Assembly (NCBI RefSeq): GCF_030651995.1
Contig: NZ_JAUSBN010000026.1
Span: 1-64,000 of the forward strand
DNA from: Reyranella sp.
GTDB lineage: Bacteria; Pseudomonadota; Alphaproteobacteria; Reyranellales; Reyranellaceae
Direction: 5' to 3'
DNA length: 64,000 nucleotides
Shown here: one piece after another, positions 17,822 to 26,372 of the stretch
Position numbering within the stretch: position 1 is the stretch's first letter
How the letters are laid out: each line of letters begins with the position of its first letter
Program-made: the position numbers and the translations under genes
Notes under the pieces: generated by a model
The model's database searches: none
Told to the model about the DNA's origin: nothing
The model's input: the letters and a program-made list of their open reading frames with translations, nothing else

Positions 17822-19858
17822 ATGCGCCTCAGGCCTCTGCTGGCCGGTCTCGCCGTCGCCGCCACGACCCTGGTGGCGACGGCGCTGACGCTCGACCGAG
17901 TCTTTCCGCCCGACCTGTCGCGCTATCACGACCGGTCGACCGAGGTGGTCGACGCCAACGGCCGGCTGTTGCGCGCCTTCACGACGGCCGACGGCAAGTG
18001 GCGTCTCAAGACGTCGGTCGACGACGTCGATCCGCTCTATCTCGGCCTGCTCAAGGCCTACGAGGATCGCCGGTTCGACTCTCACTGGGGTGTCGATCCG
18101 CTGGCGGCGCTACGCGCGGCCGGCCAGCTCGCCGAGCGCGGGCGCATCGTCTCGGGCGCCTCGACGCTGTCGATGCAGGCCGCCCGCCTGCTCGATCCCC
18201 GGCCGCGCAACTTCACGACCAAGGCCCTCCAGTCGGCCCGCGCGCTCCAGCTCGAGTGGCGTTACTCGAAGCGCGAGGTGCTGGCGATCTATCTGACGCT
18301 CGCTCCGATGGGCGGCAACCTCGAAGGCGTGCGCGCCGCCTCGCTTGCCTATTTCGGCAAGGAGCCACGCCAGCTCAGCGCCGCCGAGGCCGCGCTGCTG
18401 GTCGCCATCCCGCAATCGCCCGAACGGCGCCGCCCCGACCGCGCCTCTGCCGTGGCGCAGGCGGCGCGCGACCGGGTGCTGGCGCGCGGGGTCGAGCATG
18501 GCGTGATCGATGCGCCTCTCCTCGAGATGGCGCGCAGCCGTCCCGCCCCCGATCGCCGGCTCGCCCTGCCGATGCAGGCGCCGCATCTCGCGGCCTGGTT
18601 GGCCGGCCAGTCGCCCGGCACCACCGTGCCGACCACGGTGCGCTACGAATTACAGCAGACGCTGGCCCAGCTGGTGCACGAGGAGCGACGCCAACAGGGC
18701 GATGGCGCCGAGATCGCCATGGTCGTTCTCGACAACCGCACGGGCGGCGTCGTGGCCTGGCTGGGCGGCGACAATTTCTTCGGCCGCACCGGTCAGGTGG
18801 ATCTCGTGCGCGCCCGCCGCTCGCCGGGCTCGGCGCTGAAGCCGCTGATCTACGCCATGGCCTTCGACGACCGCACCCTGCATCCCGAGACCCTGGTCGA
18901 GGATGTGCCGGTGCGCTTCCGCGACTGGCTCCCGCGCAACTTCGATCGCGACCACCAGGGGGCGGTGACGGTGCGCCGCGCCCTCCAGCAATCCCTGAAC
19001 GTGCCGGCCGTGCTGGCGCTGGAGAAGGTCGGCCCGCAGCGCTTCCTGTCGACCCTGCGCACCGCGGGTGTGTCGCCCGGCCTGCCGCCGGGCGACAACG
19101 GCAATTCGCTGGGGGTGGCACTCGGAAGCGCCACGGTCTCGCCGCTCGAGATGGCGGGCCTCTATGCCGGCCTGGCCAATGGCGGCAGCTTCGCGCCGCC
19201 CCAGGTCCGGCGCGATCGGCCGAAGCCCCAGCCGCTCCGCCTCATCGGACCGACCGCCACCTGGTACGTCTCGGACGTGCTGGCCGAGGCGCCGCTTCCC
19301 GAGGGCTTCGCCTCGCTGCCCGTGGCACTTCGCGAGCGCCGCATCGCCTTCAAGACCGGCACGTCAGCGGGCTTTCGCGACGCCTGGGCGGCCGGCTACA
19401 GCACCAACTGGACGGTCGTGGTGTGGGTCGGCCATGCCGACGGCACGCCGCGCCCCGGCCAGCTCGGCCGGCTCTCAGCGCTGCCCATCCTCTTCAAGGC
19501 GTACGGCCGGCTCCCGGCTGAGGACAATCGCACGCTCCGGCCGCCCGCCGACGTCCTCAAGGTCGCGTCGCATCGCGAGCTGCCGCCGCGCATGCGCACG
19601 CTCGCGCCCTACAGCGAGACGAGCGGCGGCCCGCGCATCGCCTATCCGCCGGCCGACGCCCGCATCGAGCTGGCCGCGCGCGAGGCCGTCCCCTTGAACG
19701 CCATGGGCGGCCAGGGTCGCCTGCGCTGGCTGGTCGACGGCCGCCCCCTGGAGGGCTCGCAGTGGGTCCCCGACGGGGCAGGCACCGCCCGCCTCGCCGT
19801 GGTCGACGAAGCGGGTCGTTCCACCTCGGTCACCGTCCGGATCGTAGAGCGGCGATAG
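17822..19858 (+). CDS. pbpC: Penicillin-binding protein 1C
   Basis: PBP1C is a bifunctional peptidoglycan synthase. The 678-residue protein has an N-terminal membrane anchor (about 6-24), a GT51 glycosyltransferase domain with the catalytic Y-E-D-R-R-F and A-S-T-L-S-M-Q motifs, and a transpeptidase domain with S-A-L-K (Ser337, Lys340), S-L-N and K-T-G-T-S. It ends in a PBP1C-type C-terminal beta domain (G-G-P-R-I-A-Y-P-P onwards). The length is a little shorter than the E. coli protein but all catalytic motifs are there. The gene is coupled to the alpha-2-macroglobulin gene, a widespread pairing thought to combine wall repair with protease trapping in the periplasm. Confidence 0.93.
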   Translation: MRLRPLLAGLAVAATTLVATALTLDRVFPPDLSRYHDRSTEVVDANGRLLRAFTTADGKWRLKTSVDDVDPLYLGLLKAYEDRRFDSHWGVDPLAALRAAGQLAERGRIVSGASTLSMQAARLLDPRPRNFTTKALQSARALQLEWRYSKREVLAIYLTLAPMGGNLEGVRAASLAYFGKEPRQLSAAEAALLVAIPQSPERRRPDRASAVAQAARDRVLARGVEHGVIDAPLLEMARSRPAPDRRLALPMQAPHLAAWLAGQSPGTTVPTTVRYELQQTLAQLVHEERRQQGDGAEIAMVVLDNRTGGVVAWLGGDNFFGRTGQVDLVRARRSPGSALKPLIYAMAFDDRTLHPETLVEDVPVRFRDWLPRNFDRDHQGAVTVRRALQQSLNVPAVLALEKVGPQRFLSTLRTAGVSPGLPPGDNGNSLGVALGSATVSPLEMAGLYAGLANGGSFAPPQVRRDRPKPQPLRLIGPTATWYVSDVLAEAPLPEGFASLPVALRERRIAFKTGTSAGFRDAWAAGYSTNWTVVVWVGHADGTPRPGQLGRLSALPILFKAYGRLPAEDNRTLRPPADVLKVASHRELPPRMRTLAPYSETSGGPRIAYPPADARIELAAREAVPLNAMGGQGRLRWLVDGRPLEGSQWVPDGAGTARLAVVDEAGRSTSVTVRIVERR

Positions 19859-20015
19859 CGGTCGTCAGACCACAAAGGCCAGCGCCACCCGCTCCCCGCC
19901 TTCGGCGCTCCTGGCAGGCTGTTGAAACAGGTTTTCACAAGTACCGGCGAGCAACATTGACCCGCCAACGGTCACCACGGCACATGATTCCGGAGCCGCC
20001 CGTTTCCCAATCATT

Positions 20016-20042
20016 TATTTCGTCTATTTCGTTTGTTTCGTT
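20016..20042 (+). repeat. Short tandem repeat, three 9-bp units
   Basis: Three consecutive units TATTTCGTC, TATTTCGTT and TGTTTCGTT, plus a partial fourth, lie in the 258-base gap between the convergent pbpC and HMG-CoA lyase genes. The gap is otherwise without recognisable features apart from a weak CTGT/ACAG hairpin near 19918. Confidence 0.7.
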
Positions 20043-20116
20043 TATTCGGCGAGACTCCGACTTTTCAACGGCCTGTTGGAGCCATCAAATGGCCAGAATT
20101 GCGCATTGGAGACGCT

Positions 20117-21022
20117 CTAAGCCGCCTTCGCCTTGAGCGCCTGGGCCACCTTGGAAGCGGGCTCGCGGCCCAGCGCCGTGCAGATCGCGCGGCCGGCCGC
20201 GGCCACCGCGTCGAGGTCGACGCCATGCTCGATGCCGAGGCCGTTCATCAGGTAGATCACGTCCTCAGTGCCGACATTGCCCGACGCGCCCTTGGCGTAG
20301 GGACAGCCGCCGAGGCCCGCGACGGCGGTGTCGAAAACGGCGATGCCGCGTTCCATGACCGCCAGGATATTGGCCAGCGACTGGCCGTAGGTGTCGTGAA
20401 AGTGGGCGGCGATCTTCTCGCGCGGCATCTTCTCGGCGACGGCATCGATCATGGCGACGCAGTCGCCGGGCGTGCCGACGCCGATCGTGTCGCCGAGCGA
20501 GACCTCGTAGCAGCCCATCCGGAACAGCCGCTCCGACACCTCGGCGACCTTGGCGGGCGAGACCTTGCCGTCATAGGGGCAGGCGATCACGGTCGAGACG
20601 TAGCCCCGCACCTTCATGCCATGCTTCTGCGCGGCTTCCATCACCGGCGCGAACCGTTCGAAGCTCTCGTCGATCGAGCAGTTGGTGTTCTTGCGGCAGA
20701 AGGCCTCCGAGGCCGCGGTGAAGATCGCGATCTCCCCGACCCCGGCCTCGACCGCGCCGTTCATGCCCTGCTTGTTGGGCACCAGGACGGGATAGCTCAC
20801 GCCCTCCTTGCGCTTGATGCGCGCCATCACCTGGTCGGTGTTGGCCATCTGCGGCACCCACTTGGGCGACACGAAGCTGCCGGCCTCGACGGCCGAGTGG
20901 CCGGCGGCCGACAGCGCGTCGATCAGCGCCACCTTGGCCTCGACCGATACCGGCTTCGCCTCGTTCTGCAGCCCGTCGCGCGGCCCCACTTCGACGAGCC
21001 GCACGCGCTTGGGATGATTCAT
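20117..21022 (-). CDS. Hydroxymethylglutaryl-CoA lyase
   Basis: Cleaves HMG-CoA to acetoacetate and acetyl-CoA, the last step of leucine degradation. The 301-residue TIM-barrel protein has V-E-V-G-P-R-D-G-L-Q-N-E at the N-terminus (Arg15, Asp16), V-S-L-G-D-T-I-G-V-G-T-P, the metal-binding H-F-H-D-T-Y-G and the cysteine loop G-L-G-G-C-P-Y-A-K-G-A-S-G-N, all diagnostic. The ATG at 21022 has a GGAGG site; an upstream ATG would add nine unsupported residues. The other genes of the pathway (methylcrotonyl-CoA carboxylase, hydratase) are 7-12 kb away on the same strand, so the pathway is split here. Confidence 0.93.
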   Translation of the reverse strand: MNHPKRVRLVEVGPRDGLQNEAKPVSVEAKVALIDALSAAGHSAVEAGSFVSPKWVPQMANTDQVMARIKRKEGVSYPVLVPNKQGMNGAVEAGVGEIAIFTAASEAFCRKNTNCSIDESFERFAPVMEAAQKHGMKVRGYVSTVIACPYDGKVSPAKVAEVSERLFRMGCYEVSLGDTIGVGTPGDCVAMIDAVAEKMPREKIAAHFHDTYGQSLANILAVMERGIAVFDTAVAGLGGCPYAKGASGNVGTEDVIYLMNGLGIEHGVDLDAVAAAGRAICTALGREPASKVAQALKAKAA

Positions 21023-21089
21023 CGTTGCCTCCCGATCCTGGCGCCACATACTGCACCAGCGGGAAGGCCGCCAGACAGGATTTTCGCCC

Positions 21090-22094
21090 CTACGGCGTCT
21101 GCGAAATATGCGCGGTGCGATCGTGCCCGGGATGGCTGAACATGATCTCCAGCGTCCTCAGATAGGTGTGCAGCCCGGCATCCTGGATCGGCAGGACATG
21201 GGCGTCCTCCCCCGATTCGTTGTGGTGCGAATGCCAGTAGCCGGGCGGCGTGATGAAGCTGGCGCCCGGCGCCCAGTCCTCGCGCCGGCCGTTCTTGATC
21301 ATCCCGGATTCGTCGAGTTCCGTGCCGATCATCGTGTAGCAGCCGGGCTTGCAGTCGATGACGAAATCCACCGCTACCGATTCGTGGCGGTGCGGGTACT
21401 GGACTGCATCCTTCGGCAGGAGGCCGAACATCGTCCACATCGTGTGGGTGATGGTGCGGGTGCTGGGGAAATTCCGGTTGGCGAGAAGGACGCTGACGCG
21501 ATTGGCGTTCGCGGTCCTGGGATCGGTGGCGATCTCCGTGAGCTTCTGCTGCGCCTTGGTGTGCTGATAGAATGTCGGCTTGAAGCGCGCGACCGTCGGC
21601 GCCGCGCCGAGATAGCGCAGCAGCGGCGCGTCGTGCACCCAGTAGAGCCCCGCCTCGCCGTCCGAATGATGAAGGGCTTGGCCGTGCGCCGGCAGCACCA
21701 TGTAATCGCCCTGCGACCAGTGGATGGTCTCACCGCACGCGTCGGTCCGCCCCTTCCCCCGGAACACGAAGAAGACCTGGCTGGTCGCCTCGGCAGAGGT
21801 CATGACCGAGCCGCGGACGATACGGATGAAGTTGGCGCAGAGCGCCGGGCTCGTCGCGGGACCGACGATCCCCAGCTCTTCGCTGACATCGAGTGGCTGC
21901 ACGCGCGTCGGTCCCTCATCGAAGAAGGCCGGCGAGAAGGTCCGGTAGGGCACCGGCGGAATGATGCCCTGCTGGATCGGGTTTGCAGCCGAGCTGTAGT
22001 CGAAGTACTGCGCGTCGCTCGTCAGCAGATCGCCGTTGGGGAAACTCTCGATACCCGCCACATAAACCTCCTCGTCTTGGATCACGTAGGACAC
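21090..22094 (-). CDS. Double-cupin protein, gentisate 1,2-dioxygenase-like
   Basis: A 334-residue protein with two cupin barrels. The N-terminal one holds F-V-F-R-G-K-G, G-D-Y-M-V-L-P and H-H-S-D-G-E; the C-terminal one holds Y-P-H-R-H-E-S-V-A-V-D-F and P-P-G-Y-W-H-S-H-H-N-E. The histidines in both could bind a metal. The layout resembles ring-cleaving gentisate or salicylate dioxygenases, but neighbours of such a pathway (fumarylpyruvate hydrolase, maleylpyruvate isomerase) are missing, so the substrate is open. It lies between the aminotransferase gene (73 bases) and HMG-CoA lyase, all on the minus strand, and may be under the GntR control described at 23.5 kb. Confidence 0.75.
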   Translation of the reverse strand: MSYVIQDEEVYVAGIESFPNGDLLTSDAQYFDYSSAANPIQQGIIPPVPYRTFSPAFFDEGPTRVQPLDVSEELGIVGPATSPALCANFIRIVRGSVMTSAEATSQVFFVFRGKGRTDACGETIHWSQGDYMVLPAHGQALHHSDGEAGLYWVHDAPLLRYLGAAPTVARFKPTFYQHTKAQQKLTEIATDPRTANANRVSVLLANRNFPSTRTITHTMWTMFGLLPKDAVQYPHRHESVAVDFVIDCKPGCYTMIGTELDESGMIKNGRREDWAPGASFITPPGYWHSHHNESGEDAHVLPIQDAGLHTYLRTLEIMFSHPGHDRTAHISQTP

Positions 22095-22167
22095 GGCCCG
22101 CTCAACAGGGACAGTTTGTAGCCTCGCCGGATTTCAAGTCCACGACGGAAATCGGATCTCCGACATC

Positions 22168-23478
22168 CTAGGCCCGGGCCACCTTGGCCATGGCCCGATC
22201 GGCAGCGGCGAGCGTTTCCTCGATGACCGGCTTGTCGTGGGCCGTGGAGAGAAACCACTTTCCGGCCTGCTGGGCCCGGACACCCTCTTCCTGCAGGGCC
22301 GCATGGAAGGCCAGCATGGCATCGCGATCGCAGGCCGCCGACTCGCGATAGTTCCGCGGCGCCGGACCGGAGGTGAAGAAGGTCTGGAAGATCGCCGGCA
22401 TGCCCTGCACCAGGATCGGCAGCCTGTGCTTCCTGGCCAGTGAAGCGATGCCCTGCATGAGCTCCGTGCCGCGCGCTTCGAGATCGCGATAGACCGCGCC
22501 GCCATCAGCTTCGAGCACATCCAGGGCCGCCAGCGCCGCCGCCATGCTCTGGACGTTTCCATTGTAGGTGCCGCCATGCATCACGCCCTTGTCGAGCAAG
22601 GTATCCATGATGTCGCGCCGGCCGGCGACCATGGCCAGCGGAAACCCCGCCGCCACGGCCTTGGCATAGATGCTGAGATCGGCGGTGACGCCGAACTTGC
22701 CCTGGGCGCCGCGCAGGCCGACCCGGAAGCCGGTGATGACCTCGTCGCAGATGAACAGGGCACCGTGTTTGTCGCACAGGGCGCGGACGCCCTCGAGATA
22801 GCCCGGCGCGGGCGAGACCGCGCCGCCATTCACCATGACCGGTTCCATGATCACGCCGGCGATCTCGCCGCGATGGCGCTCCAGCGCCTGCTCCAGCAGG
22901 TCGAGATCGTTCCAGGTGCAGACCGCGACGTCGCCCAGCACGCTGGACGGCATACCGGGAGAGCCCGCCACCGGAACCGGCGAGTCCGCAGGCCCCGCCT
23001 CGTTCAGCGGCGGCCGGGCGCTGATATAGGCCTGGTCGCTCCAGCCGTGATAGTGACCTTCGAACTTCAGGATCTTCTCGCGGCCGGTGAAGGCGCGCGC
23101 CAGTCGGAAGGCCATCAGCACGGCTTCCGTCCCAGAGGTCGCGAAGCGCACGACTTCGGCGCCCGGCAGCAGGCCGCACAGCCGTTCGGCCAGTTCGGTC
23201 TCACGCGGATTCTGTGCGGCGAAGAGCTGACCCTCGCCCAGCGATGCCGCCACGGCCTCGATCACCGTCTTCGGTGCATGCCCCAGAATGGCCGGGCCGT
23301 TGCCCAGCACGTAATCGATGTGCACATTACCATCGACATCGTGGAGCCGTGCCCCCTCGCCCCGGGCGAAGAACAGGGGCACCGGCACGCTGGCGTAGCG
23401 CACGTTGCTGCTGACGCCGCCAGCCAAGTGCTTTCGGGCTTTTTCATAGAGTGCGATCGATTTCGCGTAGGAGCGCAT
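22168..23478 (-). CDS. Class III PLP-dependent aminotransferase, glutamate-1-semialdehyde aminomutase-like
   Basis: A 436-residue fold type I enzyme. Features are H-L-A-G-G-V-S-S-N-V-R at the N-terminus, D-Y-V-L-G-N-G-P-A-I-L-G-H, F-A-T-S-G-T-E-A-V, H-Y-H-G-W-S-D, the PLP-ring Asp in F-I-C-D-E-V-I-T-G-F-R and the lysine in I-Y-A-K-A-V-A-A-G-F-P, then G-G-T-Y-N-G-N. HemL itself is similar, but genes of this kind next to catabolic regulators usually act on other omega-amino or beta-amino acids, so a haem role is doubtful. The ATG at 23478 is preceded by a GTGAGGG site; a longer frame adds 21 unsupported residues. It is divergent from a GntR gene with two palindromes between. Confidence 0.8.
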   Translation of the reverse strand: MRSYAKSIALYEKARKHLAGGVSSNVRYASVPVPLFFARGEGARLHDVDGNVHIDYVLGNGPAILGHAPKTVIEAVAASLGEGQLFAAQNPRETELAERLCGLLPGAEVVRFATSGTEAVLMAFRLARAFTGREKILKFEGHYHGWSDQAYISARPPLNEAGPADSPVPVAGSPGMPSSVLGDVAVCTWNDLDLLEQALERHRGEIAGVIMEPVMVNGGAVSPAPGYLEGVRALCDKHGALFICDEVITGFRVGLRGAQGKFGVTADLSIYAKAVAAGFPLAMVAGRRDIMDTLLDKGVMHGGTYNGNVQSMAAALAALDVLEADGGAVYRDLEARGTELMQGIASLARKHRLPILVQGMPAIFQTFFTSGPAPRNYRESAACDRDAMLAFHAALQEEGVRAQQAGKWFLSTAHDKPVIEETLAAADRAMAKVARA

Positions 23479-23532
23479 GTCCCTCACCCCGCAAGAAACC
23501 ATGCCCACGAAACAGCGTGCGGCAAAAAGTAA

Positions 23533-23542
23533 TGTGATCACA
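23533..23542. promoter_or_regulatory. Operator-like palindrome 1 (TGTGATCACA)
   Basis: A perfect 10-bp palindrome in the 154-base region between the divergent aminotransferase (start 23478) and GntR (start 23633) genes. The identical core recurs 57 bases away. Sites of the form T-G-T-N-A-C-A are typical for FadR/FCD-type GntR dimers, so autoregulation and control of the aminotransferase gene are likely. Confidence 0.65.
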
Positions 23543-23587
23543 AACCGTAAAGAGCCTAGCCGCGGCCCTCACCTCCAGCAATGCATT

Positions 23588-23601
23588 TTTGTGATCACAA
23601 A
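23588..23601. promoter_or_regulatory. Operator-like palindrome 2 (TTTGTGATCACAAA)
   Basis: A perfect 14-bp palindrome with the same TGTGATCACA core as the site at 23533. It lies 31 bases before the GntR start codon, where binding would block GntR transcription. The pair looks like a two-site operator for the divergent promoters. Confidence 0.7.
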
Positions 23602-23632
23602 TCCCACGAGCCTGGGCTAAGCTTCGCGACCG

Positions 23633-24391
23633 ATGCCCCGTACCGCGACCACTCTGGACGCCGCCGACACCTCGCTCCGCCAACAGGTGTACGCCTCGCT
23701 GCGCGAGGCGCTGACGTCGGGACGCTTCGCGCCGGGCCAGAAGGTCACCTTCCGCTACGTCGCGGGCGTCCTCGGTGTCAGCCTGACGCCGGTGCGCGAG
23801 GCGATGCGCCGCCTGGTCGCCGAAGGCGCCTTCGAAATGAACCCCAACCGGTCGGTCCGCGTCCCGTTGATGACCCGCGACAAGGTCCTCGAGCTGCGCG
23901 ACATCCGCATGGAACTGGAAGGTCTCGCGGCTGCCAAGGCGGCCCTCGCGGCGACCCGCAGCCAGATCGCTGGGATCCGCCACGCCGCCCGGGAGATCAT
24001 CGTCGCGCGCAACCGCGGCGACGGCGCCACCGACCGGCAGAAGGTGCGGGAGTTCCATTTCGCCGTCTATGCGGCTGCGGGTCAGCCGACCCTGTTGCGC
24101 CTGATCGAGGGTCTCTGGCTGCAGACCGGCCCCTACATGAACCTCCTCTATCCCGACTTCATCTCCTCGTCCCGCGGTCCGGCCGGGCGGCAACGTCTCA
24201 TCGAGGCGCTGCAGGCCGGCGATGCGGCGACCGCCCGCCGGGAGATGGAGAACGACATCCGCCGCGCTCTTTCCTATGTCGCCGGCCTCGCCGACGAGAA
24301 TGGCAACATCGCGCCGGCCATCCCGGTGACCGCCGGGAAGCGACGCCGTCCATCGGCCAGCGCCGCCGTCTTCGAACTTCAAGTCAACTGA
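23633..24391 (+). CDS. GntR family transcriptional regulator (FadR/FCD subfamily)
   Basis: A 252-residue repressor-type protein. The winged helix is at residues about 15-80 (V-Y-A-S-L-R-E-A-L-T-S-G-R-F-A-P-G, then S-L-T-P-V-R-E-A-M-R-R-L), and an all-helical FCD ligand domain follows, with R-D-I-R-M-E-L-E, E-F-H-F-A-V-Y and a histidine-poor C-terminal part. Ligands of this group are small organic acids. It is divergent from the GSAM-like aminotransferase and 16 bases upstream of a class IV aminotransferase gene, so both are likely targets through the two palindromes in the shared region. Confidence 0.88.
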   Translation: MPRTATTLDAADTSLRQQVYASLREALTSGRFAPGQKVTFRYVAGVLGVSLTPVREAMRRLVAEGAFEMNPNRSVRVPLMTRDKVLELRDIRMELEGLAAAKAALAATRSQIAGIRHAAREIIVARNRGDGATDRQKVREFHFAVYAAAGQPTLLRLIEGLWLQTGPYMNLLYPDFISSSRGPAGRQRLIEALQAGDAATARREMENDIRRALSYVAGLADENGNIAPAIPVTAGKRRRPSASAAVFELQVN

Positions 24392-24407
24392 TCAGGAGGA
24401 CACATCA

Positions 24408-25337
24408 ATGGCCCAGCAGCTCAGCAATCAACGCATCGCCTGGTTCAACGGCAAGTTCGTGCCGGAGAACGAAGTCATGATCCCGTTCCGTGACCGCAGC
24501 TGGAAGTACGGCGACGGCGCCTTCGACATGACCCGCACCTTCAACGGCGTACCGTTCCGTCTGAAGGAGCATATCGACCGCTTCTACCGCTCGCTGCGCT
24601 ACCTGCAGATCGACCCGGGCCTGTCGCCCAAGGAGATGGTCGCGCACAGCGAGGAGGTCGTTGCCCGCAACGAGCATCTGCGGGCCGAAGTCGGCGACTG
24701 GTGGCTGGGCCAGCGGGTCAGCCGCGGCGTCGACGCGGTGGGCGACGAGGGCTGGGACCATACCGGCCCCAACGTCGTGATCGAGATGCTGCCGCTGCCG
24801 CTCGCCAAGCGCGGCAAGCTCTATCGGGAGGGTGCCGAGGCGATGACCACGACGGCGCGCCGCATCGCGCCCTCGATGCTCTCGCCGCGCGCCAAGACCC
24901 ACAACTATCTCAACATGATCATGGCCGAGAAGCCCATCAAGGCGCTCAATCCCGACGCCTGGCCGATCCTGCTCGACGAGAACGGCAACCTCGCCGAGGG
25001 CCTGGGCAGCAACATCTTCATCGTGCGCGAGGGCGCCCTGTTCACGCCGTCGGAGCGCTATGTGCTGCCGGGGGTCAGCCGCCAGATGACCATGGACATG
25101 GCCAAGCAGCTCGGTATCGAGTGCACGCCGGGCGACGTCGACCTGTTCGATGCCGCCAATGCCGAGGAGATGTTCCTGACCTCGACCAGCCTCTGCATCC
25201 TGCCAGTCCGCAGCTTCAACGGCGCGCCGGTCGGCGACGGCAAGGCGCCGGGCCCGATCACGAAGAAGCTGATCGACGCGTACTCCAAGAGCGTCGGCTG
25301 CGATTTCGTGGCCCAGTACCTCAAGTTCTCGCAGTAG
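24408..25337 (+). CDS. Class IV PLP-dependent aminotransferase (branched-chain / D-amino acid aminotransferase family)
   Basis: A 309-residue fold type IV enzyme. It has W-F-N-G-K-F-V-P and F-R-D-R-S-W-K-Y-G-D-G-A-F near the start, the likely PLP lysine in R-A-K-T-H-N-Y-L-N, the Glu loop N-L-A-E-G-L-G-S-N-I-F, V-L-P-G-V-S-R and the T-S-T-S-L phosphate turn. The family includes IlvE, D-alanine transaminase and aminodeoxychorismate lyase; the N-terminal part is most like branched-chain or beta-amino acid transaminases. It has a strong AGGAGG site and follows the GntR gene by 16 bases, so it is likely co-transcribed. It could start leucine catabolism with the downstream genes, but this is inferred. 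Confidence 0.8.
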   Translation: MAQQLSNQRIAWFNGKFVPENEVMIPFRDRSWKYGDGAFDMTRTFNGVPFRLKEHIDRFYRSLRYLQIDPGLSPKEMVAHSEEVVARNEHLRAEVGDWWLGQRVSRGVDAVGDEGWDHTGPNVVIEMLPLPLAKRGKLYREGAEAMTTTARRIAPSMLSPRAKTHNYLNMIMAEKPIKALNPDAWPILLDENGNLAEGLGSNIFIVREGALFTPSERYVLPGVSRQMTMDMAKQLGIECTPGDVDLFDAANAEEMFLTSTSLCILPVRSFNGAPVGDGKAPGPITKKLIDAYSKSVGCDFVAQYLKFSQ

Positions 25338-25363
25338 CAAACGGCGCCCGTCGCCGTACACGG

Positions 25364-25385
25364 AGAGGGGGAGACTTCTCCCTCT
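25364..25385 (+). terminator. Weak hairpin after the class IV aminotransferase gene
   Basis: AGAGGG at 25364-25369 can pair with CCCTCT at 25380-25385, and bases between them allow a longer stem with a bulge. It lies 26 bases after the aminotransferase stop in the 141-base gap to the DUF2189 gene. There is no T run, so termination is uncertain. Confidence 0.35.
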
Positions 25386-25478
25386 GCCGGGCGTAGACTC
25401 TTGCCTTGTGGTGGATCGCGCTCTGTCGTGATCACGACGGACCGCGACCTTCGGACTTTCGTTCGCAAGGAGGCAGTC

Positions 25479-26354
25479 ATGGCCATGCAACCCCACGTGC
25501 GTAATCCCCTCGAATGGGGATGGGACCATCTCAAGCAGACCAGCCAGGCCGTCGGGTCGACGGCCGACTCGATGGACGGGGCCTGGGAGGACCGCGCGAC
25601 CGCGCCGCCCACGGTCCGTCGCATCACCGCCGCCGATGTCGGCGACGCGCTCGCCAGGGGAGTCCGTGATTTCGGCGCCGCCCGTACCGACGTCGTGATG
25701 CTCTGCCTGCTCTATCCCCTCGCAGGCCTCGCGATCTCCCGCATGGCCTTCGACTACGGGATGCTGGCGCTGGTCTTCCCGATGATCGCCGGCTTTGCGC
25801 TGATCGCGCCGATGTTCGGGCTCGGCCTCTACGAGATCAGCCGTCGGCGAGAGCGCGGCCTCGAAACACGCTGGACGGATGCTTTTGCCGTCGCGCGCTC
25901 GCCCAATATCGGCTCGATCATCGTCATGGGCCTGCTGCTGCTGGCGATCTTCTGCCTGTGGCTGTTTGCGGCGAACCTGCTCTACACCGTCACCCTCGGG
26001 CCAGACGCGCCCGTATCGGCCCAGGCCTTCGTGCGCGATGCGCTGAACACGCCTCAGGGCCTGACGATGACCCTCGTCGGCATCGGCGTGGGCTTCCTGT
26101 TCGCGCTGGTCGTCCTGGTGATCGGCGTCGTGTCGCTGCCGATGCTTCTCGACCGCACTGTCGGCGTCGGCACCGCCATCGCGACTTCGGTCCGCGCCGT
26201 GCGGATGAATCCGGGCCCCATGGCGATGTGGGGCTTTATCGTGGCGGCGAGCCTCTTCGTGGGAGCGCTTCCCCTCCTGATCGGGCTCGCCATCGTGCTG
26301 CCGGTACTGGGCCACGCGACGTGGCACCTCTATAGAAAGGTCGTCGCGACCTAA
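25479..26354 (+). CDS. DUF2189 family membrane protein
   Basis: A 291-residue inner-membrane protein with about six hydrophobic helices (near 75-95, 100-120, 155-180, 205-235, 255-285). It has R-R-I-T-A-A-D-V-G-D-A-L-A-R-G and A-P-M-F-G-L-G-L-Y-E-I-S-R-R-R-E, the latter typical of DUF2189 proteins, which include putative cytochrome c oxidase subunit I-like proteins of unknown function. The ATG at 25479 has an AAGGAGG site 5 bases upstream and is preferred to an earlier in-frame codon at 25401. It is followed 18 bases on by an NCS2 permease gene. Confidence 0.82.
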   Translation: MAMQPHVRNPLEWGWDHLKQTSQAVGSTADSMDGAWEDRATAPPTVRRITAADVGDALARGVRDFGAARTDVVMLCLLYPLAGLAISRMAFDYGMLALVFPMIAGFALIAPMFGLGLYEISRRRERGLETRWTDAFAVARSPNIGSIIVMGLLLLAIFCLWLFAANLLYTVTLGPDAPVSAQAFVRDALNTPQGLTMTLVGIGVGFLFALVVLVIGVVSLPMLLDRTVGVGTAIATSVRAVRMNPGPMAMWGFIVAASLFVGALPLLIGLAIVLPVLGHATWHLYRKVVAT

Positions 26355-26372
26355 GAAGACAAGAGGGGGAGA

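Noticed and set aside
22168-23478. hemL (haem biosynthesis glutamate-1-semialdehyde aminomutase)
   Set aside because: Similar fold and motifs, but the catabolic neighbourhood, GntR control and the fact that alphaproteobacteria usually make aminolevulinate from glycine speak against it.
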